Shown: positions 8,347 through 16,269 of the stretch, one piece after another
Position numbering within the stretch: the stretch's first letter is position 1
Layout: every line of letters begins with the position of its first letter
Origin: Hyphomicrobiales bacterium
Lineage (GTDB): Bacteria; Pseudomonadota; Alphaproteobacteria; Rhizobiales; Methyloligellaceae
Assembly: GCA_021775525.1 (NCBI GenBank)
Contig: JAJFHQ010000092.1
Coordinates: 1-38,493, forward strand
Direction of reading: 5' to 3'
DNA length: 38,493 nucleotides
Translations under genes and position numbers: made by a program
The notes under the pieces: generated by a model
The model's input: only the letters and a program-made list of their open reading frames with translations
Database searches by the model: none
Told to the model about the DNA's origin: nothing

Positions 8347-9282
8347 TTAATTCCCAAGTTCATCCTCTAGGAACACGCCGATAATGGCGTCTATGTTTTC
8401 ATCAGCCTCAAAACCAAGTTGCGTGGAGCGCGTGGTTATCATGCCCTTGGGCCATGAACCGACAATGGCCTCGATGGCCGCATCGTGCTGCCATGACACG
8501 AGGCCCTTGTCTCCACCGGCTTTTTCAAGTCCTGCCATCATTTCGCCAACAGTGACCGTGATGCCGGGCAAATTCAGCACCCGCAGACCATCCTGCCAGG
8601 CATCGGCGGGAAGATCATGCCCGTGAATGAGATTGGCGATAACTTTGCGCGGCGACTGAACCCAGATGGCCAGGTCCTCGGCAACGGGACACGCCGTAGG
8701 CTGGCCCAGCAGCGGTTCACGCAGGATGGATGAGGCAAAGGATGAGGCGGCCTTGTTTGGCACTCCCGGGCGGATGATGATGGTCGGCAAGCGAAAACAG
8801 CGCCCATCGACAAAGCCGCGCCGGGCATATTCCCCGACAAGATATTCGCCGATTACCTTTTCAACGCCATAGGAGTTGAGCGGACGGGCAGGCGTATCAT
8901 CATCAACAATGGGGGGGGCCACACCAAAGGCGGCGACGGAACTGGCAAAGATGAAACGCGGCGGCTCGGGCAAGCTGCGGCAGCGCTCCAGAAGCGCGTG
9001 CGTCGCATCCAGGTTAACCCGCATTCCAAGATCGAAATCATCTTCTGCCTGCGCCGAAACCACTGCCGCCAGATGATACAGGCTTGCAGTATCCTCTCCT
9101 ATCAGCGTGTCGAGAACGCCTGGTTCGCAAATATCGCCCTGTACATAATTAACTCCGGTTACGGGCATAGCCGGCTTGCTCTGATCGACGCAGACGAGTT
9201 CAGACGTCCCGTCCTGCGCCAACAGTGCCTCGCTCAGCTTGCAGCCCAGAAAGCCTGCCCCACCTGTGATGACTGTTTTCAT
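8347..9282 (-). CDS. NAD-dependent epimerase/dehydratase family protein, D-erythronate dehydrogenase-like
   Basis: An extended-SDR protein of 311 residues with Rossmann motif TGGAGFLG (6-13), LAAVVS in the NAD-binding core, S114-S115 and the catalytic pair Y138/K142 in SYGVEKVIGEY. Overall layout and the RPGVPNKAASSFASSILREP segment resemble DenD (D-erythronate 2-dehydrogenase). The DenD partners (kinase, isomerases of tetronate catabolism) are absent from the window, so the substrate is provisional. Its ATG shares one base with the csaA stop (TGATG), so it is translationally coupled to that gene. Confidence 0.8.
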   Translation of the reverse strand: MKTVITGGAGFLGCKLSEALLAQDGTSELVCVDQSKPAMPVTGVNYVQGDICEPGVLDTLIGEDTASLYHLAAVVSAQAEDDFDLGMRVNLDATHALLERCRSLPEPPRFIFASSVAAFGVAPPIVDDDTPARPLNSYGVEKVIGEYLVGEYARRGFVDGRCFRLPTIIIRPGVPNKAASSFASSILREPLLGQPTACPVAEDLAIWVQSPRKVIANLIHGHDLPADAWQDGLRVLNLPGITVTVGEMMAGLEKAGGDKGLVSWQHDAAIEAIVGSWPKGMITTRSTQLGFEADENIDAIIGVFLEDELGN

Positions 9283-9638
9283 CAGAACAGCCGCCCACCA
9301 TCTGGCACTTTGAAATCTGGGGCAAACAGGACCACCTCTCCGTTCTCGTCGGGAAAGCCCAGCGTCAGCACTTCTGACATGATGGGTCCAATCTGTCGCG
9401 GTGGAAAATTGACGACGGCCGCCACCTGACGCCCCAGGAGTTCTTCCAGGTCGTAATGCGCCGTGATCTGGGCCGAACTTTTCTTCTCACCAATTCCCGG
9501 CCCAAAGTCGATCCAGAGTTTGATCGCTGGCTTGCGCGCCTCCGGGAAAGGCTCTGCGCGCAGGATCGTGCCGACACGAATGTCTACATTCAGAAATTCT
9601 TCGAAGGTAATATCCGGCTGTGCAGACTGTTCAGACAC
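9282..9638 (-). CDS. csaA: CsaA-type tRNA-binding domain protein
   Basis: A small OB-fold (EMAP-II-like) tRNA-binding protein. The domain runs from FLNVDIRVGTI to the end, with the characteristic PEARKPAIKLWIDFG, SSAQIT and VVNFPPRQIGP. CsaA proteins are about 110 residues, act as dimers and have been linked to secretion and chaperone functions. The GTG at 9638 gives 118 residues and has GGAG six bases upstream, so I prefer it. ATGs at 9662 and 9689 in the same frame lack a clear ribosome-binding site. Coupled to the downstream denD-like gene through TGATG. Confidence 0.85.
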   Translation of the reverse strand: MSEQSAQPDITFEEFLNVDIRVGTILRAEPFPEARKPAIKLWIDFGPGIGEKKSSAQITAHYDLEELLGRQVAAVVNFPPRQIGPIMSEVLTLGFPDENGEVVLFAPDFKVPDGGRLF

Positions 9639-9791
9639 TTCATTCTCCAATGCAGCTTTCATCCCAAGATCCGCAAACCATGCAATCATCCGTAATTCAA
9701 GTAATTGTGACCCGGCTTAGGCGTATTTTAGCTTCGATGGTCGAGGCTGTCCCTGTAAAGATTGGGTCACTTCAGACTTGGAGCAGGAACC

Positions 9792-10229
9792 TTGGCGCCA
9801 ACAACATTCCATCGAATTTTCGGACTGCTTGTTCTGCTTGCCGTGGGCCTGCTGTCAGTTGAAACCTCAGGTGCGATCGCAAGCGAGAAAGTCACCTTCC
9901 CGAACGTCCAGTTCAGTATCGAAGCACCGGACCACATCTCAATACAAAGTAACGGTTCAGAAAAATCTGTTTGCTTACACGCGACTGAGCGCTCACATGA
10001 AACGTGCCCAGCCTGCAGCGTTTCATTCGTTATGAGCGTTACGCACCGCTTCCGGCCCAAGCTTTCGGCGCCCAAGCGGAAAACAGGGAAATTCTCAATC
10101 AGCGAAATTCAGAATTTGCTTGCTTGCGGGTCCGGAGCCACATCCTTGGGTACGGCAAACCGATCCTTGTCCCGTGCCAACGTAAGCGGCATCAATATAT
10201 TTGCCAGCACGGGCCGACTGCGTATCTGA
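9792..10229 (+). CDS. Putative secreted protein of unknown function
   Basis: An open frame of about 145 residues with a convincing signal peptide: a basic start (FHR), a hydrophobic core IFGLLVLLAVGLLSV, and a cleavage-like SGAIAS before EKVTFPN. I prefer the TTG at 9792, which has GGAG eight bases upstream; a TTG at 9762 is also in frame. The mature part contains C-x-ACS-type cysteines and no domain I recognise. No overlapping frame on either strand looks more gene-like. It precedes an L,D-transpeptidase gene by about 120 bases. It could be a real envelope protein or a decayed gene. Confidence 0.45.
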   Translation: MAPTTFHRIFGLLVLLAVGLLSVETSGAIASEKVTFPNVQFSIEAPDHISIQSNGSEKSVCLHATERSHETCPACSVSFVMSVTHRFRPKLSAPKRKTGKFSISEIQNLLACGSGATSLGTANRSLSRANVSGINIFASTGRLRI

Positions 10230-10353
10230 CGCTTCCTCAGAACTGACACCTGCATCCGGGCGCAATAGACGCACTTAATTTGTCATCCGCGTCCCGATTT
10301 CTGGCCTTTATGGCTGGGCATACCCACTTTGAGGAAGACAAGGACAAGACGTA

Positions 10354-11007
10354 ATGACAGTCATAAATAAATTTCTGAAAAGCGCCGCTATCGGGGTAAT
10401 CTCAGCAACGATCGGGATGACCGCTGCTGCTGAAAACTCCACCGCTCAAGGCATCTTCAGCACCATTTTTAGCGGCGTCGGAAGCGATCGACCACCCAGC
10501 CGTACGATTGTGAAGTTAAAAACACCATATCGCACCGGGTCGATTGTCGTCAGCATCGGCGACAGGCGGTTATACAAGATCCTGCCCGGAGAGAAGGCGA
10601 TCTCATATCCAATCGCTATTCCTGATAAGGGAGCATTCTGGTCAGGCGTTGAACCTGTAACCCGCAAGGCAGTGAACCCACGCTGGACACCAACATCGTC
10701 GATGCGCAGGGAAAACCCGGATCTCCCACCCTTCGTCAAAGGCGGAGACCCGCGCAATCCTCTAGGTGTGCGGGCACTTTATCTTGGCAGCACTCTTTAC
10801 AGGATACACGGCACAGACGCGCCCCAACTGATCGGTAAATCCGTCTCGCGCGGCTGTATCCGCATGTATAATCAAGATGTTGTCGATTTGTATAATCGCA
10901 CAACCGTCGGGACAAAGGTCATTGTAACAGGGAAGACCTTCCTTGCCTCAGCAGCCGTTACCGTAAACACAGGTTTTGGTCCGGACGTCTTCACCTCTCT
11001 CAACTAG
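10354..11007 (+). CDS. L,D-transpeptidase (YkuD domain)
   Basis: A periplasmic L,D-transpeptidase of 217 residues. It has an N-terminal signal peptide (about 1-26, ending in AAA). The YkuD catalytic domain contains the signature H152-G-T...G-K-S-V-S-R-G-C168-I-R, with C168 as nucleophile. Such enzymes make 3-3 crosslinks in peptidoglycan or attach proteins to it, using the meso-diaminopimelate of tetrapeptide stems. The domain is near minimal, with no LysM or other binding module. The conserved WTPTSSM-like segment (about 111-117) is typical of alphaproteobacterial members. Confidence 0.92.
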   Translation: MTVINKFLKSAAIGVISATIGMTAAAENSTAQGIFSTIFSGVGSDRPPSRTIVKLKTPYRTGSIVVSIGDRRLYKILPGEKAISYPIAIPDKGAFWSGVEPVTRKAVNPRWTPTSSMRRENPDLPPFVKGGDPRNPLGVRALYLGSTLYRIHGTDAPQLIGKSVSRGCIRMYNQDVVDLYNRTTVGTKVIVTGKTFLASAAVTVNTGFGPDVFTSLN

Positions 11008-11015
11008 GGTATGAT

Positions 11016-11051
11016 GCTGCGCATGGCTGGCATTAGCCCGTCATGCGCAGC
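11016..11051. terminator. Stem-loop between convergent ldt and proC
   Basis: GCTGCGCATG (11016-11025) and CATGCGCAGC (11042-11051) form a perfect 10-base stem, and the loop contains a further GGC/GCC pairing. It sits exactly between two convergent genes, so it probably works as a bidirectional transcription end. No T tract follows on either strand, so function is inferred from position and stem strength. Confidence 0.55.
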
Positions 11052-11075
11052 TCCGATCCGGACGCAACAACGTGT

Positions 11076-11900
11076 TTAGGAAGAAAGTTCTCGTGACCGC
11101 TTCGAGGCTGCCTTAACCGCACGCGTCATCAGCTCTTGCAGTCCCTCATTGCCCATGAGTATTTCCAGCGCAGCAGCTGTTGTGCCGCCCGGCGAAGTAA
11201 CATTCTTGCGCAGCTGTTCCGCACTCTCCTCCGAGCGGCGAAGCAACTCCCCCGCCCCACTGACGGTTTCGCGGGCAAGCTGGCGCGCGAGCGCCCTGTC
11301 CAGTCCGGCCTCGACACCCGCTTTCTCCAGGCACTCGGCGAGCAGGAAGATATAGGCCGGCCCGCTGCCAGATACCGCCGTCACCGGATCGAGAACGTCC
11401 TCATCCTGCGTCCAGGCAACTGCGCCGGCTGCGCGAAGAAGTACATCGCAGATGTCTTTTTGTGACTCAGAGACATGTGAATTGGCGCAGGCGACAGTGA
11501 TGCCACGCCCAATCGCCGCCGGTGTGTTGGGCATGGAGCGCACGATAGCCGTATCTCCTCCAAGATGACGTTCCATGCTGGTGAGTGTCTGCCCCGCCGC
11601 AATTGACAGAACCACACTTGCTTTGCCGAGAAGCCGTTTCAGAGGCGGCAAGGCCTCGTCCATGATCTGCGGTTTGACCGCCAGCACCATGACCGCTGGT
11701 GCATCCAGCACTCCGTCGGCTTCTGCACTCAGGTGAATGCCCCTGCTCTTCACAAGCGCGGTAATATCCCCGGACGGTGCGGGATCAAGAATGCATATGG
11801 TGTCGGAATCAAGACCCAGATCAAGCCAGCCAGTCAGAAGCGCACCGCCCATCTTGCCAGCGCCCACCAAGAGGAGGGGACCGCCAATATTGAGGGTCAT
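11076..11900 (-). CDS. proC: Pyrroline-5-carboxylate reductase
   Basis: The last enzyme of proline synthesis, reducing 1-pyrroline-5-carboxylate with NAD(P)H in the cytoplasm. Its 274 residues match the family. Landmarks are the Rossmann motif VGAGKMGGALLTGW (12-25), AVKPQ, the RSMPNTPA segment, and the signature GSGPAYIFLLAECLEKAG followed by VTSPGGTTAAALE. The start codon overlaps the stop of the upstream YbjN-domain gene (ATGA), so both are made from one transcript. Confidence 0.96.
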   Translation of the reverse strand: MTLNIGGPLLLVGAGKMGGALLTGWLDLGLDSDTICILDPAPSGDITALVKSRGIHLSAEADGVLDAPAVMVLAVKPQIMDEALPPLKRLLGKASVVLSIAAGQTLTSMERHLGGDTAIVRSMPNTPAAIGRGITVACANSHVSESQKDICDVLLRAAGAVAWTQDEDVLDPVTAVSGSGPAYIFLLAECLEKAGVEAGLDRALARQLARETVSGAGELLRRSEESAEQLRKNVTSPGGTTAAALEILMGNEGLQELMTRAVKAASKRSRELSS

Positions 11901-12394
11901 GCTCGGCCTTCGGTTTCAAACATGGTGCTCGCCAGGGATTCTTCCGCCGTCTTGCCGGCCCAAATCACGAACTGGAATGCCTGGAAATAGCGCTCGCACG
12001 CATCAAGTGCTGAATGCAGCAGGGCTTCGCACTGGGGCACGGTCGGGTCCGCATCATTGAGCATCAGCCCGTGGCGATAGAGCAGCAGGCTTTCGGTGCG
12101 CCACAGATCGAAGTGGCCAATCCAGAGTTGTTCATTGATGGTGGCCATCAGGCGATAGACCTCCGAAAGCCGAACATCCGTAACCTTCAGATCGACAGCA
12201 CATGCCAGATGCAGCGCTTCGAGGTCCTCGCGCCAGTTCAGGGATATCTGATAGTCACTCCAGGTACCGGCCACGCAGAGCGACAACTCATCCTCAGCGC
12301 TGCGCTCGAAGGCCCAGTCATTCGTGGTCGCGATATTTTCGAGCAGATCGACCGGATGGCCGGCGCGTTCATAGTTCAATTCCATCGACGCCAT
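11897..12394 (-). CDS. YbjN-domain protein
   Basis: A YbjN-type protein (PF10722-like) of about 165 residues, related to type III secretion chaperone folds. E. coli YbjN affects motility and stress traits, but its biochemical role is unknown. The domain starts at NYERAGHPVDLLENIATTNDW. The middle and end contain LHLACAVDL and RHGLMLNDADPTVPQCEALL, the pattern seen in alphaproteobacterial members next to proC. The upstream ATG at 12439 would add 15 charged residues; the ATG at 12394 has AAAGG seven bases upstream and is preferred. Coupled to proC by a 4-base overlap. Confidence 0.87.
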   Translation of the reverse strand: MASMELNYERAGHPVDLLENIATTNDWAFERSAEDELSLCVAGTWSDYQISLNWREDLEALHLACAVDLKVTDVRLSEVYRLMATINEQLWIGHFDLWRTESLLLYRHGLMLNDADPTVPQCEALLHSALDACERYFQAFQFVIWAGKTAEESLASTMFETEGRA

Positions 12395-12439
12395 GGCGTG
12401 CCTTTGCTCTGGCCTGGCGGGCGTGGGGTCTCCGCGCAA

Positions 12440-12664
12440 ACGAAATTTGCGCGTGACTCCCCCCGAATCCCACTAAATATTGCGGTTCATCAGTTGCGAA
12501 CCACAACCCCTGCGACATAACCCTAGGGTCGGTTGAGTCGCAAGGAGCCAGACATACTTGTCCACGCCAATTTCCGACGCAGGCGCGGTTAGCCTCAGTT
12601 TGGCGCAACAAAAAGGCCTGCAAAGGGCGGAAATGAAGTCGAAATATGCTGTCGGTGAGGCGTT
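12440..12664. other. Intergenic region between ubiK and the YbjN gene
   Basis: No gene seen. It should hold the promoter for the YbjN-proC pair (minus strand) and the end of ubiK. The only visible structure is the 10-base palindrome ACCCTAGGGT (12520-12529), flanked by TGCGAC (12511-12516) and GTCGCA (12537-12542), which could form a stem. No T tract or strong promoter is evident. Confidence 0.4.
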
Positions 12665-12961
12665 TTATTCGCTAGATGAACTTTCGCTGGAGGGTTTGCG
12701 ATCACGCCCCAGGAGGGCAAGTTCCCCTTCCAGTTCCACAATCCGCTGCTCCAGTTGCGCATTCTCCTCGCGCGCTTTCAGCGCCATTGCCTTCATGGCA
12801 TCGAATTCCTCGCGCTGGACGATATCGAGGTCGCGCAATACCCGTTCCGCCTGGCCGCGAACAAGCGTATCGATCTCGCTGCGCACGCCTTTCGCAGCGC
12901 CCGTGGCGTCGGTCATCATTTTGGCCAGTTCATCGAACAACCGGTTTGTGGTCTGGGTCAT
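12665..12961 (-). CDS. ubiK: UbiK/BMFP-family ubiquinone biosynthesis accessory factor
   Basis: A small coiled-coil protein of about 98 residues of the YqiC/BMFP family. UbiK assists ubiquinone assembly in Proteobacteria, working with UbiJ; the family also shows membrane-fusogenic behaviour in vitro. The N-terminal helix NRLFDELAKMMTDATGAA is the family hallmark. A long coiled coil (REEFDAMKAMALKAREENAQL) and a Ser-rich tail follow. I chose the ATG at 12961, behind AGGAGAG, over one at 12988. In many alphaproteobacteria ubiK lies beside lgt; here three foreign-looking genes lie between them. Confidence 0.9.
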   Translation of the reverse strand: MTQTTNRLFDELAKMMTDATGAAKGVRSEIDTLVRGQAERVLRDLDIVQREEFDAMKAMALKAREENAQLEQRIVELEGELALLGRDRKPSSESSSSE

Positions 12962-13099
12962 AGGCGTTTGCACTCTCCTGATCTTCAACTATCCTGAATA
13001 TGATGCCGCACCGACTATCAATCAAGGCGTTGACCAATCCCGTGTGAAGGATAGAAATCACCCCAGCGTCCCGCCAGCCCCGTTTATGGTTATGAACCC

Positions 13100-13771
13100 A
13101 TGCCCGCATCTGACTTTACCCGTCCACCCGACGCGCTATCACGGCGCATTGCCACCCTCGCTACGAGCACGCTGGCAAATGCACTGGACACTTCCGGTCT
13201 CCATAACCAGGTCATTGCCCATATCAAGGCGGTCTCCCCCGGCTTTCGTTTTACCGGACCAGCCGTCACGGTGAAGGAGAGCGTGGGCAACCATGGCGAC
13301 TACAGTTCGGACGATTTCGCGGTCGGCACCATGATCGATGCGGCCCGTGCAGGAGATGTCATCGTGATCGATGCCGGTGGTGCTGAATGCTCCACATGGG
13401 GCGGGATGGCGTCACTGGCGGCAAAGCTCAAGGGTGTTGCAGGGCTTATGGTCGACGGCACCGTTCGCGACCTGGAAGAAATGATAGAGTTCGAGTTCCC
13501 AGTCTTCTCCCGCCACATGATCCCGACGACTGGACGCCTGCGTCTCAAGATCGAGGAGATCAACGTCCCCGTGAAAATCGACGGCGTGGATGTCGCTCCC
13601 GGCGACATCATCTGCGCCGATGGCACCGGTGCGGTGTGCCTGCCATCAGCGCGCGCGGAAGAGATTACGGAGATGGCCGAAATACTCGCCCGCGACGATG
13701 CTGCCGCGGTGGAAGATTTACGTGCCGGGCTGACCTTCACGCAGGCCATGGCCAAGTATAAGGGCATCTGA
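13100..13771 (+). CDS. RraA-like 4-hydroxy-4-methyl-2-oxoglutarate aldolase family protein
   Basis: An RraA/HMG-aldolase family protein of 223 residues. The fold signature WGGMASLAAKLKGVAGLMVDGTVRD includes R123-D124 and nearby E126/E127, the metal and substrate site (G-x20-R-D-x2-E/D) seen in catalytic members that cleave 4-hydroxy-4-methyl-2-oxoglutarate or decarboxylate oxaloacetate. So it is more likely an enzyme than an RNase E inhibitor. Its stop shares one base with the ThDP enzyme start (TGATG), implying one pathway. Substrate is unknown; a 2-oxo acid is the reasonable guess. Confidence 0.85.
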   Translation: MPASDFTRPPDALSRRIATLATSTLANALDTSGLHNQVIAHIKAVSPGFRFTGPAVTVKESVGNHGDYSSDDFAVGTMIDAARAGDVIVIDAGGAECSTWGGMASLAAKLKGVAGLMVDGTVRDLEEMIEFEFPVFSRHMIPTTGRLRLKIEEINVPVKIDGVDVAPGDIICADGTGAVCLPSARAEEITEMAEILARDDAAAVEDLRAGLTFTQAMAKYKGI

Positions 13772-15375
13772 TGGACCGCCCTGCCCCCGCCTCGCCTGTA
13801 CTGGCAACGCTGCTCATGGACATGCTCCGGACACGGGGCGTCAAACGGATATTCGGCATCCCCGGCGGCGGCTCGAGCCTCGCCCTGATGGAAGCGGCCG
13901 GACGCGCTGGAATAGACTTCATCCTCACACGCACCGAAACGGCAGCCGCGATCATGGCGGCGGTGACGGGGGAGCTTACCGGAACGCCGGGTGTTCTTCT
14001 CACTGGCATAGGTCCGGGCGCGGCAAGTGCAGTTAACGGCATCGCTTACGCATATCTTGAAAAGTCCCCGGTCATTCTCATAACCGATGGCCCGGCCTCC
14101 TCGCCCCATCAGGCGCTAGACCAGAACGCACTCTACAAGCCCATCACCAAGCTGCAGGGGCATTTGACCCCGGACACTGGCGCTGTCGATTTCGCCAAGG
14201 CCATTCTCACGGCAATGACGCCGCCATGGGGACCGGTGCATCTCGATCTCACGGCGGGCGATGCCTCGGCGTCAGTTTCTGCGCCCGGTAAATTGCCCGA
14301 ATTTCCTGTCCCGAGCGCGCCTGATCCCGAACGGCTTGAGCAGGCCAAAAGGTTGCTTGGAGTATGCAATCGGCCCGTCATCCTCACTGGGCTGGAATCG
14401 CGCCAGGGAGATGCCCCTCTCGCGCTTCGGCTGTTGGCGAATGCACTTGGCTGCCCGGTCCTGCCAACGCTCAAGGCGAGTGGTATAATACCAGCCACCT
14501 CTCCGGGTTTCGCGGGGCTGTTCACCGGCGCCATAGCGGAATCAGAACTCCTTCATTCCGCTGATCTCATTGTCACATTCGGGCTTGACCCCATAGAGAT
14601 CATTCCGGGATCTTGGTCTTATGAAAGCCCGTTGCTCGATCTCTGTGTTGCGGACGCCACGCCTGCACCTTATGAGCCAGCCTGCCGTGTCATGGGACCG
14701 CTTGCGCAAATCGCTGAAGCGCTTTCACCCGCTCTCAGGCAAAGCGTCTGGACTGAAGAAGAAATCGACAAGGCCCGGCGCGGCATCGCTGAGAAATTCA
14801 CGCTTTGCGGCAAGGGCCATACGGCGCAGACCGTCATTGAAGCAGCGGCCAGCCTGTCCCCGCCAGGCACGCGTCTCACCATGGATGCGGGCGCGCATAT
14901 GTTCGCGGCACTTGCCTTCTGGCCGGCCAGCGAACCCTTTGGCGCACTCAAGTCCAACGGCCTCTCCACCATGGGCTACGCGCTCCCGGCGGCCATCGCG
15001 TCATCTCTGGAAGAACCGGACCGCCATGTTGTTGCCGTGACCGGGGATGGCGGGCTGATGATGTGCCTGGGGGAACTCGCGACGGCGAAAGAGCATGGCT
15101 GCAACATCACGGTGATTGTCATCAATGATGCCACCCTGTCGCTCATCGACATCAAGCAGCAGCGCCAACAATATCAAGCACGCGGCGTACATACATCGGG
15201 GATCAATATTGCTGCCTGTGCCGAAGCGCTGGGGTGCCGGGCATGGCGGGTGGAACCAGACGCGGATATCGCGCCTGTTTTAAGCGAGGCCTTTGCAGGC
15301 AAGGGACCAGCGCTTATCGATGTTGTGGCGGACTCTGAAGGCTATGGCGACCAGTTGACGCGCATACGCGGCTAG
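13771..15375 (+). CDS. Thiamine diphosphate-dependent enzyme (acetolactate synthase / benzoylformate decarboxylase-like)
   Basis: A ThDP enzyme of 534 residues with the three usual domains: PYR (about 10-170) with activating E56 in RTETAAA, a central domain, and PP (about 355-534) with the ThDP/Mg motif G426-D427-G428 running to N453-D454. That is the layout of acetolactate synthase, oxalyl-CoA decarboxylase and benzoylformate decarboxylase. It is shorter than catabolic or anabolic AHAS (about 560-590), and no small subunit is nearby. The coupled RraA-like aldolase points to decarboxylation or carboligation of a 2-oxo acid in a catabolic route. I cannot name the substrate. Confidence 0.85.
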   Translation: MDRPAPASPVLATLLMDMLRTRGVKRIFGIPGGGSSLALMEAAGRAGIDFILTRTETAAAIMAAVTGELTGTPGVLLTGIGPGAASAVNGIAYAYLEKSPVILITDGPASSPHQALDQNALYKPITKLQGHLTPDTGAVDFAKAILTAMTPPWGPVHLDLTAGDASASVSAPGKLPEFPVPSAPDPERLEQAKRLLGVCNRPVILTGLESRQGDAPLALRLLANALGCPVLPTLKASGIIPATSPGFAGLFTGAIAESELLHSADLIVTFGLDPIEIIPGSWSYESPLLDLCVADATPAPYEPACRVMGPLAQIAEALSPALRQSVWTEEEIDKARRGIAEKFTLCGKGHTAQTVIEAAASLSPPGTRLTMDAGAHMFAALAFWPASEPFGALKSNGLSTMGYALPAAIASSLEEPDRHVVAVTGDGGLMMCLGELATAKEHGCNITVIVINDATLSLIDIKQQRQQYQARGVHTSGINIAACAEALGCRAWRVEPDADIAPVLSEAFAGKGPALIDVVADSEGYGDQLTRIRG

Positions 15376-15426
15376 GAAGCGGCGTATACTTGTTTATTCC
15401 ACAATAAGAAATTTTCAGTTTCTGCG

Positions 15427-16155
15427 ATGAGTGATTTCGCGATACCAATTTGCATGCCGGCAACAAAATTTCGCGAAACAGAACTCTATGCGCCCATCAA
15501 GTTATTGCTTGAGGGACAAGGCTATAGTGTGAAAAGCGAAATTGGGTCGGCGGATGTTGTCGCCGTTCGTGATGACGAAGATCCGATCATCGTTGAGCTC
15601 AAAACTGGGTTTTCGCTTTCTCTGTTTCACCAAGCTATTGATCGGCAGAGTTTGACAGATGCGGTCTATATCGCCGTACCACATGCCCCCGGAAGACCTT
15701 TTTCTAAATCGATACGGAACAATAAGGCGCTTTGCCGACGCCTGGGATTGGGCTTGATCACGGTAAGAATAAAAGACGGGCATGTCGTGGTCCACATTGA
15801 TCCAGCACCCTACAAGCCCCGTCAATCAACGCAAAAGAAAGCCCGACTGCTGAGGGAATTCGCCAAACGCGTTGGAGATCCAAATACAGGTGGGGCAACC
15901 CGGCGAGGTTTGATGACGGCTTATAGGCAAGATGACTTGCGGTGCGTAAAAATATTGTTTGAAAACGGCCCCGCCAAAGGCTCGCAGGTTGCACGTAAAA
16001 CCAATGTGGAAAAAGCAACTCGTCTGATGGCGGACAATCATTATGGATGGTTTGAACGCATTGAGTTTGGGGTTTATCAACTAAGTCCAAAAGGGCTTGA
16101 AGCCTTGAGTACATATTCAAACGAAATAAAAAATTTCTCTGACATTGAATCTTGA
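15427..16155 (+). CDS. DUF2161 protein, PD-(D/E)XK nuclease-like
   Basis: A protein of 242 residues resembling DUF2161 (COG5482). The N-terminal half has a PD-(D/E)XK core: E19 in ETELYAPIK, D43 in GSADVVAV, and E57-x-K59 in IIVELKTGFSLSLFHQAIDR, with Q69 as the downstream polar residue. The C-terminal half (about 140-235) looks like a winged helix (KGSQVARKTNVEKATRLMADN), suggesting DNA binding. The motif set is complete, so nuclease activity is plausible but unproven. There is no obvious Shine-Dalgarno; an ATG at 15454 is an alternative start. By eye its GC is clearly below its neighbours, and no methyltransferase partner is adjacent. Confidence 0.75.
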   Translation: MSDFAIPICMPATKFRETELYAPIKLLLEGQGYSVKSEIGSADVVAVRDDEDPIIVELKTGFSLSLFHQAIDRQSLTDAVYIAVPHAPGRPFSKSIRNNKALCRRLGLGLITVRIKDGHVVVHIDPAPYKPRQSTQKKARLLREFAKRVGDPNTGGATRRGLMTAYRQDDLRCVKILFENGPAKGSQVARKTNVEKATRLMADNHYGWFERIEFGVYQLSPKGLEALSTYSNEIKNFSDIES

Positions 16156-16269
16156 ATGAATCCGAACACACCGCTTCACATCAGTGTTGCTTGACTCTGG
16201 AGATGTCCTTGAGGATGGTCCACACGCCTCATCACTGGCCGTCCCAACAGCGCGGGAAAGAGAACATCC

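Noticed and set aside
12520..12529. Palindrome ACCCTAGGGT as a regulatory operator
   Set aside because: It is a single 10-base palindrome with no second copy near a promoter and no link to a regulator gene.
15427..16155. DUF2161 gene as part of a restriction-modification system
   Set aside because: No methyltransferase or specificity gene lies next to it; the neighbours are a ThDP enzyme and lgt.
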